64,000 nt of DNA from positions 868,001-932,000 of the forward strand of contig CAWGGG010000004.1 of NCBI GenBank assembly GCA_963822145.1. The letters are read 5' to 3'. Source of the DNA: UBA5072 sp963822145 (lineage in GTDB: Bacteria; Bacteroidota; Bacteroidia; Bacteroidales; UBA10428). The notes under the pieces were generated by a model. It had not been told where the DNA came from, searched no databases, and saw only the letters and a list, made by a program, of their open reading frames with translations. The position numbers were made by a program, and so were the translations under genes. Numbering within the stretch: position 1 is the first letter of the stretch; each line of letters begins with the position of its first letter. This document shows positions 8,971-17,887 of this stretch, piece by piece.

Positions 8971-11213
8971 CTATTTCTTTTTGTAGGACCATCCACCTGC
9001 CAGGCCAAAAATAAACCAGGCTAACGCAACTGTTCCCAGTGCAAATAAAGTATCACCAAACATCCTCAGCCATTTGAAAGTAAGAATATGAGGCTGCTGC
9101 ATGAATTCGGCCGACCGGGCATACCACAATCCCTGCTGCACACTGGCGACAGTTTGGGCAAGGCCTACAGGCAACACACTGATCAATACCATGGCAGCCA
9201 AACCAATATTGATTGCCCAGAAGGCAAATTTTACCCACCTTTCGTTCCACTCCTTATTCCGGTTCATGTCCCGAAGAACGAAAAGCATCAAACCGATGCC
9301 CAGCATGCCATAAACACCAAATAATGCCGTATGGCCGTGTACAGGCGTGGTATTGAGACCCTGCATATAATACAAGGCAATGGGAGGGTTGATCAGGAAA
9401 CCGAAGATGCCGGCGCCTACCAGATTCCAAAAGGCTACTGAAATAAAGCAATAAATGGGCCATTTGTAGGCTTTTATCCAATTATTGTTACGACTCAGTT
9501 TCAGGTTGTCATAGGCTTCAAATCCCATCAGTACCAGGGGTACAACCTCCAGAGCACTGAAAGTGGCTCCGAGTGCCAGCACAACCGTTGGTGTACCGGT
9601 GAAATAGAGGTGGTGGAAAGTTCCCAGGATACCTCCGGAAAGGAAAACAATCGTTGAGAATAAAACTGCCGTGGTAGCAGTGGAAGCCTTGATGATTTGC
9701 ATCCTGACAAACAGGAAGGCAGTAACAACGGCAGCAAAAACCTCAAAGAAGCCTTCTACCCATAGATGAACCACCCACCAGCGCCAGTATTCGGCAACAG
9801 CAAGGTTGGTCTGTCGGCCCCACATCAGGCCAGCTCCATAGAAAGCCGCAATGGCGATGGTGGAGATCAGGAACAGGATCAGGAGGTTCCGACTTTCCGA
9901 TTTTTGTTTCAGTGCCGGCCATATAGCCCTGCCCATGAGCAACAAGCCAGATGATCAGCCCTACAAAAAGAAACAATTGCCAGAACCTGCCCAGGTCAAC
10001 ATATTCATAACCCTGATGCCCGAACCAGAAATTGCTGACCAGACCCAGTTTTTGCATAACGCCCATCCATTGACCAATTAATGAGCCCACTACAATCACC
10101 AGCAGTGCGCCAAAAAGGAAATTAACACCCAGACGCTGGTATTTAGGCTCAATCCCGGAAATTGCAGGAGCATAATAAAGACCAGTAGCCAGCCACGAGG
10201 TGGCAATCCAGAATATGGCTATTTGAATATGCCAGGTTCGTGAAATGGAGTAGGGCAGCCATTGCGCCAGCGGGATGCCATAAAAGGCTTGTCCCTCCAC
10301 GGTATAGTGTGCCGTGATGACGCCCATGATCACCTGTACCAACAGTAATGCCGATACAATCCAGAAGTATTTTACCGTTGCTTTCTGTGAAGGTGTCTGT
10401 GTTTCACTTTGAAGCGGAAAACTTACCGGCAGGATATCCGAAGGTTCTCCGCGGCGCTGGGCATAATACCAGACCATCATACCGATTCCCGCCAGCAGCA
10501 TGATCACACTGAACCCGGTCCACAACAACAGTGCACCGGCTGGTTTGTTTGCCACAAGTTCCTCGGCAGGCCAGTTGTTGGTATAGGTAATGTCCTTCCC
10601 GGGCCTTTCGGTTACGCAAGACCAGGCAGTCCAGAAGAAAAAAGCGTTGAGCTTTCGAACCCGTTCGGGATCTTTGAGTGAGTTCTCAGGAATGCTGTAT
10701 GCGTCCCTTTCTTTGTCGCGCGCAGGATCATTGGTGAACAATCCGCTGTAATACTTGCCATTTTCTGCAATGGCCTCAGCCCTCAGATCAGAAACCAACA
10801 AGATTCGGGTATCCGGATCATAGGTGTTCTTGCGCAATTCTTTCTGCAGAACCACTTTTAAAGCGGCTTGCTGTTCTTCACCCAGCTGGTCATAAGGGAG
10901 TGTGCGCTGTTTCCAGTGCCAGTTTATTCAATAGTAACAAAGCTTCCTTATGAAGCCAGTCCGCACTCCAATCAGGTGCCTGATATGAACCGTGACCCCA
11001 TACGGTACCAAGTTCCTGTCCGCCTATTGATTGCCAGACATTCTGACCGTCCTTAATATCCTGACCAGTAAAAAGAACTGTACCACTGGTTGTTACAACT
11101 TTTTCAGGGACTGGCGGAGCCTGCCTGTATATTTCCCTTCCGAAATAAAGCAGTACGGCAAAGGAAATTGTCATTACTGCTATGAAGCTTAACCAAAGTT
11201 TACGTGTTTTCAT
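8971..11213 (-). pseudogene. norB: Quinol-dependent nitric oxide reductase (qNOR), two frameshifts
   Basis: Two single-base skips restore about 746 residues, the usual qNOR length. The N-terminal membrane anchor and periplasmic domain (start 11213; GTVLFTGQDIKDGQNVWQSI) end at TGA 10890; the frame resumes at YDQLGEEQQ and shifts again near 9932-9950 (LIIWL to LMGRAIWPALK). The enzyme reduces two NO to N2O with electrons from quinol in the inner membrane. Active-site residues are intact: HLWVEGFFEVF (FeB histidine and glutamate), the HH pair in GTFHHLYFTG, and HGHTALFGVYG. Twelve or more hydrophobic helices follow. Both shifts look like one extra base. It is divergent from an NsrR-like regulator and shares a palindrome with it, which suits NO-induced control. 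Functionality depends on whether the shifts are real. Confidence 0.85.
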
Positions 11214-11246
11214 AGACGCATCTGTTTTAAATTAGATTTAAGGATA

Positions 11247-11254
11247 CAAATATA
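11247..11254 (-). promoter_or_regulatory. norB -7 element
   Basis: On the minus strand the bases read TATATTTG, a perfect match to the Bacteroidetes -7 consensus TAnnTTTG, 34 bases before the norB ATG. A TTTG run about 21 bases upstream falls inside the palindrome at 11269-11290 and could be the -33 element. The site is inferred from consensus only. Confidence 0.5.
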
Positions 11255-11268
11255 TATAATTCTTTTAT

Positions 11269-11290
11269 AAAAAGACAAAAGGGTCTTTTT
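11269..11290. promoter_or_regulatory. Palindromic operator shared by norB and the Rrf2 gene
   Basis: AAAAAGAC (11269-11276) and GTCTTTTT (11283-11290) form a perfect 8-bp inverted repeat around AAAAGG. It lies midway between the two divergent starts and overlaps the probable -33 regions of both promoters, the position expected for a repressor. The likely ligand is the adjacent Rrf2-family protein; a Crp/Fnr-type factor is an alternative. Confidence 0.45.
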
Positions 11291-11318
11291 GTATTTCTAA
11301 AAAATATCTTTACCTTAG
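11288..11318 (+). promoter_or_regulatory. Promoter of the Rrf2-led operon
   Basis: TTTG at 11288-11291 and TACCTTAG at 11311-11318 are separated by 19 bases, matching the Bacteroidetes TTTG-N19-TAnnTTTG arrangement with one substitution in the -7 box. The regulator ATG follows 21 bases later. The -33 box overlaps the palindrome, so autoregulation is likely. Confidence 0.45.
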
Positions 11319-11339
11319 CACCCATACTAATAATAGGAT

Positions 11340-11747
11340 ATGTTTAATAAGGAAACCGAATATGCACTCCGGGGTTTGGTGTACATTCAATTACAGAACA
11401 ACTATGGCCGTAGACCTGGACTGGTTGAGATAGCCAAGGAAATTGAAGCTCCACCGTTCTATACTGCAAAAATTCTGCAGCGGTTGGCACGGCAGGGGTA
11501 CATTCATTCCCTGAAAGGGAAGGGCGGGGGATTCTATTTTGATCCGAATAAACCTGATCTGACCATCAGGGAGTTGGTGGAAGCCACCGAGGGTAGCAAA
11601 ATTATCACTGCCTGCGGATTTGGTTTGAAGGATTGCAACGGATCGAATCCCTGCCCGTTGCATGAAAAATACGCCCCGATCCGTGAGGCTATTGAAAAAC
11701 TGGTTTCACTGGAAACAATCCAGTCACTGGCCCTAAAGTATGCCTGA
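11340..11747 (+). CDS. Rrf2-family regulator, NsrR-like
   Basis: 135 residues: an N-terminal winged helix with the Rrf2 pattern (YALRGLVYIQLQ, then PFYTAKILQRLARQGYIHS and the GKGGGF wing), then a linker with three cysteines at 92, 99 and 105. NsrR, the NO-sensing [4Fe-4S]/[2Fe-2S] repressor, carries three cysteines with nearly the same spacing, so iron-sulphur binding is likely. The gene is divergent from NO reductase and heads a tight operon with a PepSY protein (eight-base overlap), DUF438 and DUF1858 proteins. The natural reading is an NO- or redox-sensing repressor of this module. IscR-like or RsrR-like sensing is the alternative. Confidence 0.8.
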   Translation: MFNKETEYALRGLVYIQLQNNYGRRPGLVEIAKEIEAPPFYTAKILQRLARQGYIHSLKGKGGGFYFDPNKPDLTIRELVEATEGSKIITACGFGLKDCNGSNPCPLHEKYAPIREAIEKLVSLETIQSLALKYA

Positions 11748-13305
11748 GAAACATTTCGCAATCACTAAAATGGCAAAGAACTGGGTTTTGTATAAAAAGC
11801 TGCACAAGTGGCCGGGGCTGATCATTTCTTGTATTCTCCTTTACTATGCCATCACCGGTATTTTCATGAACCACCGCAGCCTTTTCTCCGCTTTAGATTT
11901 GAACCGCAACCTCCTGCCCGGAATTTATCAATACAACAATTGGAACAACGCTGCCCTGAAAGGTAATCTGATCCTAAACCGGGACAGCATACTGGTTTAT
12001 GGCAATATAGGGATCTGGATGACGGATTCGGCCTTTCAGGAATATACCTCCTGGAATTCGGGTTTCGCTAAGGGGACTGACAACCTTAAGGTATCAGATG
12101 TTCTTCAGGCTCAGGACGGAAATATTTATGCAACCACGCTGTTTGGCCTTTATGGCTGGAACAAAGAAGACAGAGCCTGGTACAAACTGAATACCGGTGA
12201 CGGTCGCGAGCGGTTCACAGGACTTTCCTGCATAGGAGATACCCTGTATGCCCTCAGCCGTTCGCACTTGTTCAAAGGCAGATCCAACGGGATTCATTCT
12301 GCCATGCGGAGAATCGAAATACCCGCACCTGAGGGCTATCAGCGTAAAGTCTCGTTGTTTCAAACAGTCTGGCAGATCCATTCCGGAGAGATCCTGGGGT
12401 TGCCGGGCCAGCTTTTTGTGGATATACTGGGCGCAATCACCGCTTTTCTTTCGGTAACCGGGATTATTTACTTCTTCTTTCCCGGTTGGATAAAAAGCCG
12501 GTTTCAACGGAACATTGATGCCGTAAAGCTGGTACGCATCAATAAATGGTCACTGAAATGGCACAACGAGATTGGTGCGTGGACCTTTCTCCTGCTTATC
12601 CTCCTGTTTTTCACCGGTATGTTCCTGCGCCCCCCCCTGCTGCTCGCCATTGCCAAAGCGGAGATAGCACCCGTGCGCTATTCCCATCTTGATCAGCCCA
12701 ATCCCTGGTACGATAAACTCAGGGACATCCTCTACGACTCAGACCAGAAAACATTCCTGCTCGCCACTTCGGAGGGTTTATATCGCATGGATCCCGGCAA
12801 TCTGATTCCCGGGATTTTTCAAAATCAGCCACCGGTCAGCGTTATGGGTATCAACACACTGGTGACTTTTCAGAATGGGGCATACCTCATCGGTTCCTTC
12901 AGTGGTTTGTTCCTGTGGCATCCGGATAAACCCGAAGTATTCAACTTTGCCACCGGGGGGCTATACCAGGAAAAATCCTCCGGAAGGCCGGTGGGCGACT
13001 ATAAAGTCACCGGGGTCCTGTGGGATAACCAGGGGCATTTTTACCTGGCGGATTATGACAGGGGCATAGTGCCGATGTGGCACCGGGAAACCTTTCCCCG
13101 GATGCCGGAAAATGTCCTTATATCTTCAAAAATATCTTTGTGGAATGTATGTCTGGAAATCCATACCGGTAGGATATTCCAGGGTATACTGGGTGATTTT
13201 TACATGCTGCTGGTACCGCTGGTGGGTATAACAGGAACTACGGTGATCCTTAGCGGTTACCTGCTGTGGAGAAAGAAGTATAGAAAAAAGACCGAAAAAG
13301 TCTAA
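11740..13305 (+). CDS. PepSY-type membrane protein
   Basis: 521 residues; the ATG at 11740 overlaps the Rrf2 stop, so translation is probably coupled (an ATG at 11770 is also possible). The N-terminus has the PepSY_TM start YKKLHKWPGLIISCILLYYAITGIFMNHR: a His-containing amphipathic stretch and a helix. Further helices lie near residues 230-250, 285-305 and 490-512, with large extracytoplasmic parts between them (W-rich, propeller-like). PepSY membrane proteins are linked with iron/siderophore reduction and with electron input to periplasmic systems. The operon suggests a role in electron transfer or metal handling during NO stress; this is inference from position. Confidence 0.65.
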   Translation: MPEKHFAITKMAKNWVLYKKLHKWPGLIISCILLYYAITGIFMNHRSLFSALDLNRNLLPGIYQYNNWNNAALKGNLILNRDSILVYGNIGIWMTDSAFQEYTSWNSGFAKGTDNLKVSDVLQAQDGNIYATTLFGLYGWNKEDRAWYKLNTGDGRERFTGLSCIGDTLYALSRSHLFKGRSNGIHSAMRRIEIPAPEGYQRKVSLFQTVWQIHSGEILGLPGQLFVDILGAITAFLSVTGIIYFFFPGWIKSRFQRNIDAVKLVRINKWSLKWHNEIGAWTFLLLILLFFTGMFLRPPLLLAIAKAEIAPVRYSHLDQPNPWYDKLRDILYDSDQKTFLLATSEGLYRMDPGNLIPGIFQNQPPVSVMGINTLVTFQNGAYLIGSFSGLFLWHPDKPEVFNFATGGLYQEKSSGRPVGDYKVTGVLWDNQGHFYLADYDRGIVPMWHRETFPRMPENVLISSKISLWNVCLEIHTGRIFQGILGDFYMLLVPLVGITGTTVILSGYLLWRKKYRKKTEKV

Positions 13306-13326
13306 CTTAGGTAAACATTTATTAAT

Positions 13327-14574
13327 ATGAGCGAATTAATCAACAATTCACAATACAGGAAAGAAAAGCTCAAAGAGCTTATCCTGAAATTGCACCAGGG
13401 CGAGAACCCGGGCAAGGTGCGTGATGAACTGGTTAATACCCTGAAGCAGATTCCCTACGGAGAAGTGGTGGAAGTGGAGCAGGAGCTGATTGCAGAAGGT
13501 CTTCCTGCGGAAGAGGTTTTGAAACTCTGCGATGTCCATGGTGAAGTCCTCGATGGCCATATCGACCAGAGTGGAGCAAAAGCAATTCCCGTCGGTCATC
13601 CGGTAGATGTTTTTAAAAACGAAAACCTGGAATTGCTCAAGGTGGTTGAAAAAGTCGAGATGTTACTGGGCAGGCTTCATGCCATAAGTGCTGAGAATTT
13701 TAAGACCCATGTACTGGATATCCTGTCCTGCTTCAATGAACTCATGGATGTGGATAAGCATTACCAGCGCAAAGAATACCTGGTTTTTCCCTACCTGGAA
13801 AATAAAGGGATAACGGGTCCTCCCAAAGTGATGTGGGGTAAGCACGATGAAATACGGGATCAACTGAAGGGTTGTATCGAAATACTGCGGATCGAAACAT
13901 TAGCCAGGTCGGACCTGGAAGATGCCCTGGAGATTCTTTTCACTCCTGTACTGAAATCGCTCACTGATATGATCAAAAAGGAGGAAGAAATTCTTTTTCC
14001 CATGTGTATGGATCTGCTGACTACCGAAGAATGGTGGAGCATCCACAGTCAGACACTGGAATTCGGATTTACTCTGTTTGATCCCAAAGTGGAATGGAAG
14101 CCAGATGGCTTTTCCACTGAAGGTTACGACAATAAGGTTGTAATAAATGAAAGTGGTAGCATACATTTACCTTCAGGCAGCTTTAGCAATTCAGAAATCA
14201 TGTCGATACTCAATACTGTACCATTTGATATGACATTCGTTGATAGAAATGATAAAGTGAAATACTTCACGCAAGGCAGTCACCGCATTTTTGCCCGCAG
14301 CCGGTCTATCATTAACCGCGATGTTAGGCTGTGTCATCCTCCGGGAAGTGTTCACATCATTGAAAAGATTCTGGATGATTTTAAATCGGGAAGGGCATCC
14401 CATGCCCCTTTTTGGATACAGATGCATGGAAAATTCATTCACATTGAATACTTTGCCTTGCGGGACGAGAACGGATCCTATCTTGGAACACTCGAAGTAT
14501 CGCAGGATTTAACCAAGGCCCGGACTCTTGAAGGGGAGAAGCGATTATTGTCATACAGTGAAGAAAAAGAATAA
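13327..14574 (+). CDS. DUF438 / haemerythrin-like / PAS protein
   Basis: 415 residues, cytosolic. Residues about 8-80 match the DUF438 helical domain (KEKLKELILKLHQGENPGKV). Residues about 95-245 form a haemerythrin-type four-helix bundle with His and Glu ligands spread as in HHE domains (VDKHYQRKEYLVFPYLE, then GKHDEIRDQL and KKEEEILFPM). Residues about 295-400 form a PAS domain (FDMTFVDRNDKVKYFTQG ... GTLEVSQDLT). This three-domain order is known for DUF438 proteins. A di-iron site plus PAS domain suits sensing or scavenging of NO/O2, or iron supply for Fe-S repair like RIC/ScdA. Four bases separate it from the next gene. Confidence 0.8.
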   Translation: MSELINNSQYRKEKLKELILKLHQGENPGKVRDELVNTLKQIPYGEVVEVEQELIAEGLPAEEVLKLCDVHGEVLDGHIDQSGAKAIPVGHPVDVFKNENLELLKVVEKVEMLLGRLHAISAENFKTHVLDILSCFNELMDVDKHYQRKEYLVFPYLENKGITGPPKVMWGKHDEIRDQLKGCIEILRIETLARSDLEDALEILFTPVLKSLTDMIKKEEEILFPMCMDLLTTEEWWSIHSQTLEFGFTLFDPKVEWKPDGFSTEGYDNKVVINESGSIHLPSGSFSNSEIMSILNTVPFDMTFVDRNDKVKYFTQGSHRIFARSRSIINRDVRLCHPPGSVHIIEKILDDFKSGRASHAPFWIQMHGKFIHIEYFALRDENGSYLGTLEVSQDLTKARTLEGEKRLLSYSEEKE

Positions 14575-14577
14575 CAT

Positions 14578-15096
14578 ATGGAAAAATTGATCATAACACC
14601 GAAAACCAAGATATATGATCTTCTGGAAGACTATCCTGAACTTGAAGAAATCCTTGTGACTGCTGCACCGGAGTTCAATAAACTCAGAAACCCGTTATTA
14701 AGAAGAACCATAACAAGGATTACCAGTATTGGTCAGGCTGCGACCATTGGAGGAATTCCTGTGGAGGTCCTTGTTAACCGGCTAAGGAAAGAAGCCGGGC
14801 AGAGCACTTTGGATCAAATGGAAAGCAAAACGAATGTTTACACGGTCTCATGTCCTGACTGGTTTAAGAAAGAAGCAGTGGTTGGGACGCTGGATATACG
14901 CGACATGTTGAACCGCGGCGAACAACCGGTACACGAGGTGCTGGCAGCTTTAAAAAGATTGAATAAAATGGAGATTCTGGAAGTCATTGCACCGTTTATT
15001 CCGGCACCTTTACTTGACAAATCCATCGGTTTGGGTTACAAACACTGGCTGGACAGAAAGTCAGAAGAGGAAATCCGGGTCTATTTTACCCCCTGA
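14578..15096 (+). CDS. DUF1858-DUF2249 protein
   Basis: 172 residues. The N-terminal part (about 3-65: ITPKTKIYDLLEDYPELEEI ... AATIGGIPVEVLVNRL) is a DUF1858 domain, the same fold as the ScdA/RIC N-terminal domain. The C-terminal part (about 95-170: GTLDIRDMLNRGEQPVHEVL, NKMEILEVIAPFIPAPLLD) is DUF2249, a TusA-like sulphur-carrier fold. I see no cysteine at the usual TusA active position, only the Cys in VSCPDW near the junction. It is last in the Rrf2 operon. Such proteins are found beside DUF438 and NO-detoxification genes; a role in repairing or handling Fe-S clusters after NO exposure is inferred, not shown. Confidence 0.75.
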   Translation: MEKLIITPKTKIYDLLEDYPELEEILVTAAPEFNKLRNPLLRRTITRITSIGQAATIGGIPVEVLVNRLRKEAGQSTLDQMESKTNVYTVSCPDWFKKEAVVGTLDIRDMLNRGEQPVHEVLAALKRLNKMEILEVIAPFIPAPLLDKSIGLGYKHWLDRKSEEEIRVYFTP

Positions 15097-15140
15097 AGAC
15101 CTGGATATGATTACCGGAAGACAGAAACCGAAGATATTCT

Positions 15141-15587
15141 TTATTGTTTGACCATGGACATCCCGTCATTCACCTGCATTCCTTTTCCGTCTTCATAGGT
15201 AATAATGCTGGAAAGCGTTCTGGCAGTAAGGGAATTATCACCACAACAGCGACCCCGGATAAAAAAGCTGAACTTCCTGCATTTTCCTGAACCCTTTGCA
15301 TTATCAAGAACCCCGCTTAATGAAAAAGTGCCGTTCTCGTTGGGCAGTACCGTCCAGGTGGGTTCTTCGCCTGATTCAGTGGTTTGAAGCCAGCCGTTGA
15401 ATGTGTTATCCGAAATATACAGTTTCACGTGGCGGTAAATTTCACCTGTTTTTTCATATCCGATCCATGTGCCCTGAATATCCTGAAGTACTGCCAGATC
15501 ATCATTGATATCGACCCCTGAACAGGAAAAAAGGACAGCAACTAGAGCAGCAAGTCCGGTCCGAACAAAATTTTTCGTCTTTACCAT
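15141..15587 (-). CDS. Small lipoprotein, function unknown
   Basis: 148 residues with an N-terminal signal and a lipobox (VLFSC, Cys at about 22). The mature part is a compact beta-rich domain (GTWIGYEKTG ... LYISDNTFNGWLQT ... GTFSLSGVLDNAKGSGK), like lipocalin-type fold proteins that begin with a GxW motif. Three further cysteines include a CC pair. It converges on the NO-module operon with 44 bases between stops and has its own 5' region. No family was recognised. Confidence 0.6.
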   Translation of the reverse strand: MVKTKNFVRTGLAALVAVLFSCSGVDINDDLAVLQDIQGTWIGYEKTGEIYRHVKLYISDNTFNGWLQTTESGEEPTWTVLPNENGTFSLSGVLDNAKGSGKCRKFSFFIRGRCCGDNSLTARTLSSIITYEDGKGMQVNDGMSMVKQ

Positions 15588-15817
15588 GGAATTAAATAAT
15601 TAATCGAGCTTTTATCATGCACAGAATCAACAACTGGTCCCAAATTAAACCGCATTAAAGATAATTTTATCCTTTTATTTTTTGCCTGACATCGCATTAA
15701 AAATGTATTAAAATTATCATTGAACTGAATAACAACCTGTTTCAACCATAAAAGGAAGTGGCGCAGAAGGAATCTGCGCCACCGTTAATACGTTATATTT
15801 TAAAGCGAATCAGGTCA

Positions 15818-16855
15818 TTAGCTTTTGGCAACCTCTTTTATTACGCCTTTCATGAATTCACAGGCGTCCTTGGCCTTAACCTTGGCGTAGTCAATGCCTA
15901 CCGTTTCACCGTTGACCACTGGCAGCGGGTGGCACAATTCATATCCCAGGTAACCGGTGTATCCGATATCCTGCATGGCACGGATGAAATGGGGAAAGTA
16001 ATCCGCTCCTTTAAGCTTGCCATCCGGCTCCCTGTCATAGATATCATCACCAAAATGCGACAACACCTGAAGGCTTCCTACGGCTTGAGCGGCCTTATTA
16101 ATATATTCAGGGGTTTTTTCTTCGAGGCACCATACATCCAGGGAAACTTTCAGGCTGTTCGAGTTTACTTCTTTCACCATTTTCAGTACCTCGGGGTAAT
16201 CCTTTATCACCGGTTTATGATTTTGAAGTGCAAGCATAACGCCTGCATCGTCGGCATATTTGGAGCATTCTATGAGACTCTCACGGCACCAGGCCCAGGT
16301 TTCTTCCTCAGTGAATTTCTGGTGTGTGTAATCCCAGATATCGCGCGCAATGGTATACTGAGCCAACTGGGGATGTTTAGTCACTCCCGGCCAGGCGAGG
16401 AATACCCGTAAGGTTTTGGCGCCCAGGTCGGCGGTCATCCTGATAAGGTCTTTCACATAGGCTACCTGGCATTCGCGGTGCTCAGGAATGGGGCTGCTGA
16501 AATCGTTATTGGCCGCAACGCCATATACATCAATTCCCTGATCATTGGCAAAAGTGCGAAAATCCTTACATCGCTTAGCTGGCCAATCGAGTGGATTGCC
16601 ATGAGGACGCTTGCCGTCGATCTCAAATCCGTCATAACCGTATTCCCGGGCCAGTTTGATCTGTTCTTCCATGGTAGGGGATTCCCCCCTGAACCAAACG
16701 CCCAGGAAGGTGATGCTGTAAAGGCCGACCTTCATTCCTGCCTTACTGGGCTGAGTCCCCTGCGAAAAACCACGGATGCCGGCAGCCAACCCTGCCGTGG
16801 CAGCCAGGGATGTCATCATAAATTGTCTGCGGTTCATTTCATTGTCATTTTTCAT
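15818..16855 (-). CDS. Exported sugar isomerase/epimerase-like TIM barrel
   Basis: About 345 residues. I place the start at 16855 because GGAGG sits nine bases upstream and the product then begins MKNDNEMNRRQFMMTS, a twin-arginine-like leader (NRRQFM) with an A-rich h-region; the longer ORF from 16879 adds eight residues. The rest is an AP_endonuc_2/xylose-isomerase-like barrel: GLYSITFLG, GYDGFEIDG, VYGVAANND, LRVFLAWPG, ALQNHKPV, VSLDVW, and GYLGYELCHPLP with metal-binding Glu/His candidates. Bacteroidetes hold many such exported isomerase/epimerase-like proteins near keto-sugar genes; the aldo/keto reductase upstream fits. Substrate unknown. Confidence 0.75.
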   Translation of the reverse strand: MKNDNEMNRRQFMMTSLAATAGLAAGIRGFSQGTQPSKAGMKVGLYSITFLGVWFRGESPTMEEQIKLAREYGYDGFEIDGKRPHGNPLDWPAKRCKDFRTFANDQGIDVYGVAANNDFSSPIPEHRECQVAYVKDLIRMTADLGAKTLRVFLAWPGVTKHPQLAQYTIARDIWDYTHQKFTEEETWAWCRESLIECSKYADDAGVMLALQNHKPVIKDYPEVLKMVKEVNSNSLKVSLDVWCLEEKTPEYINKAAQAVGSLQVLSHFGDDIYDREPDGKLKGADYFPHFIRAMQDIGYTGYLGYELCHPLPVVNGETVGIDYAKVKAKDACEFMKGVIKEVAKS

Positions 16856-16912
16856 GAAATTTTCCTCCACTTTAAGCAAGTTAATACTGAAATGTTCTGA
16901 AAGATCTTCTGG

Positions 16913-17887
16913 TTATTTAAAAATCGCGCTCTCCCTGTCAAGCCTTGCCATATCCTCATCGGAAAGCCTGAAAGACATAGCGCCCGTATTCTCCCTTACG
17001 TGGATTTCCTTTGTTGCACCCGGGATGGCAACAACAGTATCCCCATGATATTGGATCAGCCAGTTCAGCGCCACCTGCGCCGGCGTTACCTGATACCTGT
17101 TGGCAAGCTCTTTAACCAGCAAGACCACCGGCAGGCTTTTTCTGAGGCCCTCAGCCTTGAACAAGGCGCTGTATTTTCTGAATCCGATGTTCTTCAGCAA
17201 TTCGGGATTATCGTGGAACTTTCCGGTAACCAGTCCCTGTGCCAGGGGGGAGTATGCAATAATAGTAATACCTAGTTTTTTGGCCAGGTCAAGCACACCA
17301 TTCGATTCGATTTTACGGTTCAGCAGGTTGTACAACACCTGGTTGGTGGCCAGTGGGATCCCTTTCTTATCAAGGGTTTCCCATGCATTTTTCATTTTTT
17401 GCGCCGAAAAATTACTGATCCCGATACTTCTGATCAGTTTCCGGCTGAACAATTCAGCCATGGCCGCCATTTCACTCCGCTCATTCGAAAAGCCAAAGGG
17501 CTGGTGTACCTGGTAAAGATCGATAGGATAAGGATCCAGGGCACGGATACGTTCGTCAATGGTTCTGGGAATATTAGAAGCGAAGCGGAACATAGGCCAC
17601 CACTTGGTGGCGATAAGAACTTCACCCGGTTTTTTACCGGCCGCCTGCAAGGCTTTTGACAGGGCTTTCTCCGAGGCACCGCTTCCGTATACTTCAGCAG
17701 TATCGAACCAGTTGATGCCTCCTGCAAGGGAAAGTGACACAACCTTTCCTATGAGATCATCCTCAAGAACAGGCCAGAATCTGCCGGCCAGGTTTTTTTG
17801 CTTGCTGAACTGCCAGCAACCTAGTCCGATTGGGGTTACCATAATATTGGTCCTGCCCAGCGGACGTAATGCGTTTATATTTTCCAT
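16913..17887 (-). CDS. Aldo/keto reductase
   Basis: 324 residues, complete. The catalytic tetrad of the family is visible: Asp in NWFDTAEVYG (about 60), Tyr in the same motif, Lys in LIATKWWP (about 95) and His in LYQVHQPFG. The NADPH-binding end is IAYSPLAQGLVTGK and VVAIPGATKEIHVREN. The substrate is probably a sugar or small aldehyde/ketone. It is followed on the same strand by the exported isomerase-like gene after 57 bases, so the two may be co-transcribed. It is not a copy of the truncated reductase at base 1. Confidence 0.85.
   Translation of the reverse strand: MENINALRPLGRTNIMVTPIGLGCWQFSKQKNLAGRFWPVLEDDLIGKVVSLSLAGGINWFDTAEVYGSGASEKALSKALQAAGKKPGEVLIATKWWPMFRFASNIPRTIDERIRALDPYPIDLYQVHQPFGFSNERSEMAAMAELFSRKLIRSIGISNFSAQKMKNAWETLDKKGIPLATNQVLYNLLNRKIESNGVLDLAKKLGITIIAYSPLAQGLVTGKFHDNPELLKNIGFRKYSALFKAEGLRKSLPVVLLVKELANRYQVTPAQVALNWLIQYHGDTVVAIPGATKEIHVRENTGAMSFRLSDEDMARLDRESAIFK

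Noticed and set aside
10409..10681. 90-codon plus-strand ORF within norB
   Set aside because: Shadow of the conserved norB frame on the other strand; no family features of its own.
7927..10892. Programmed +1 recoding at TGA codons in all frameshifted genes
   Set aside because: Three frames do end in TGA next to a possible slip, but in two others (7884-7905, 9932-9950) the old frame stays open far past the shift, so stop-driven recoding cannot explain the whole set.
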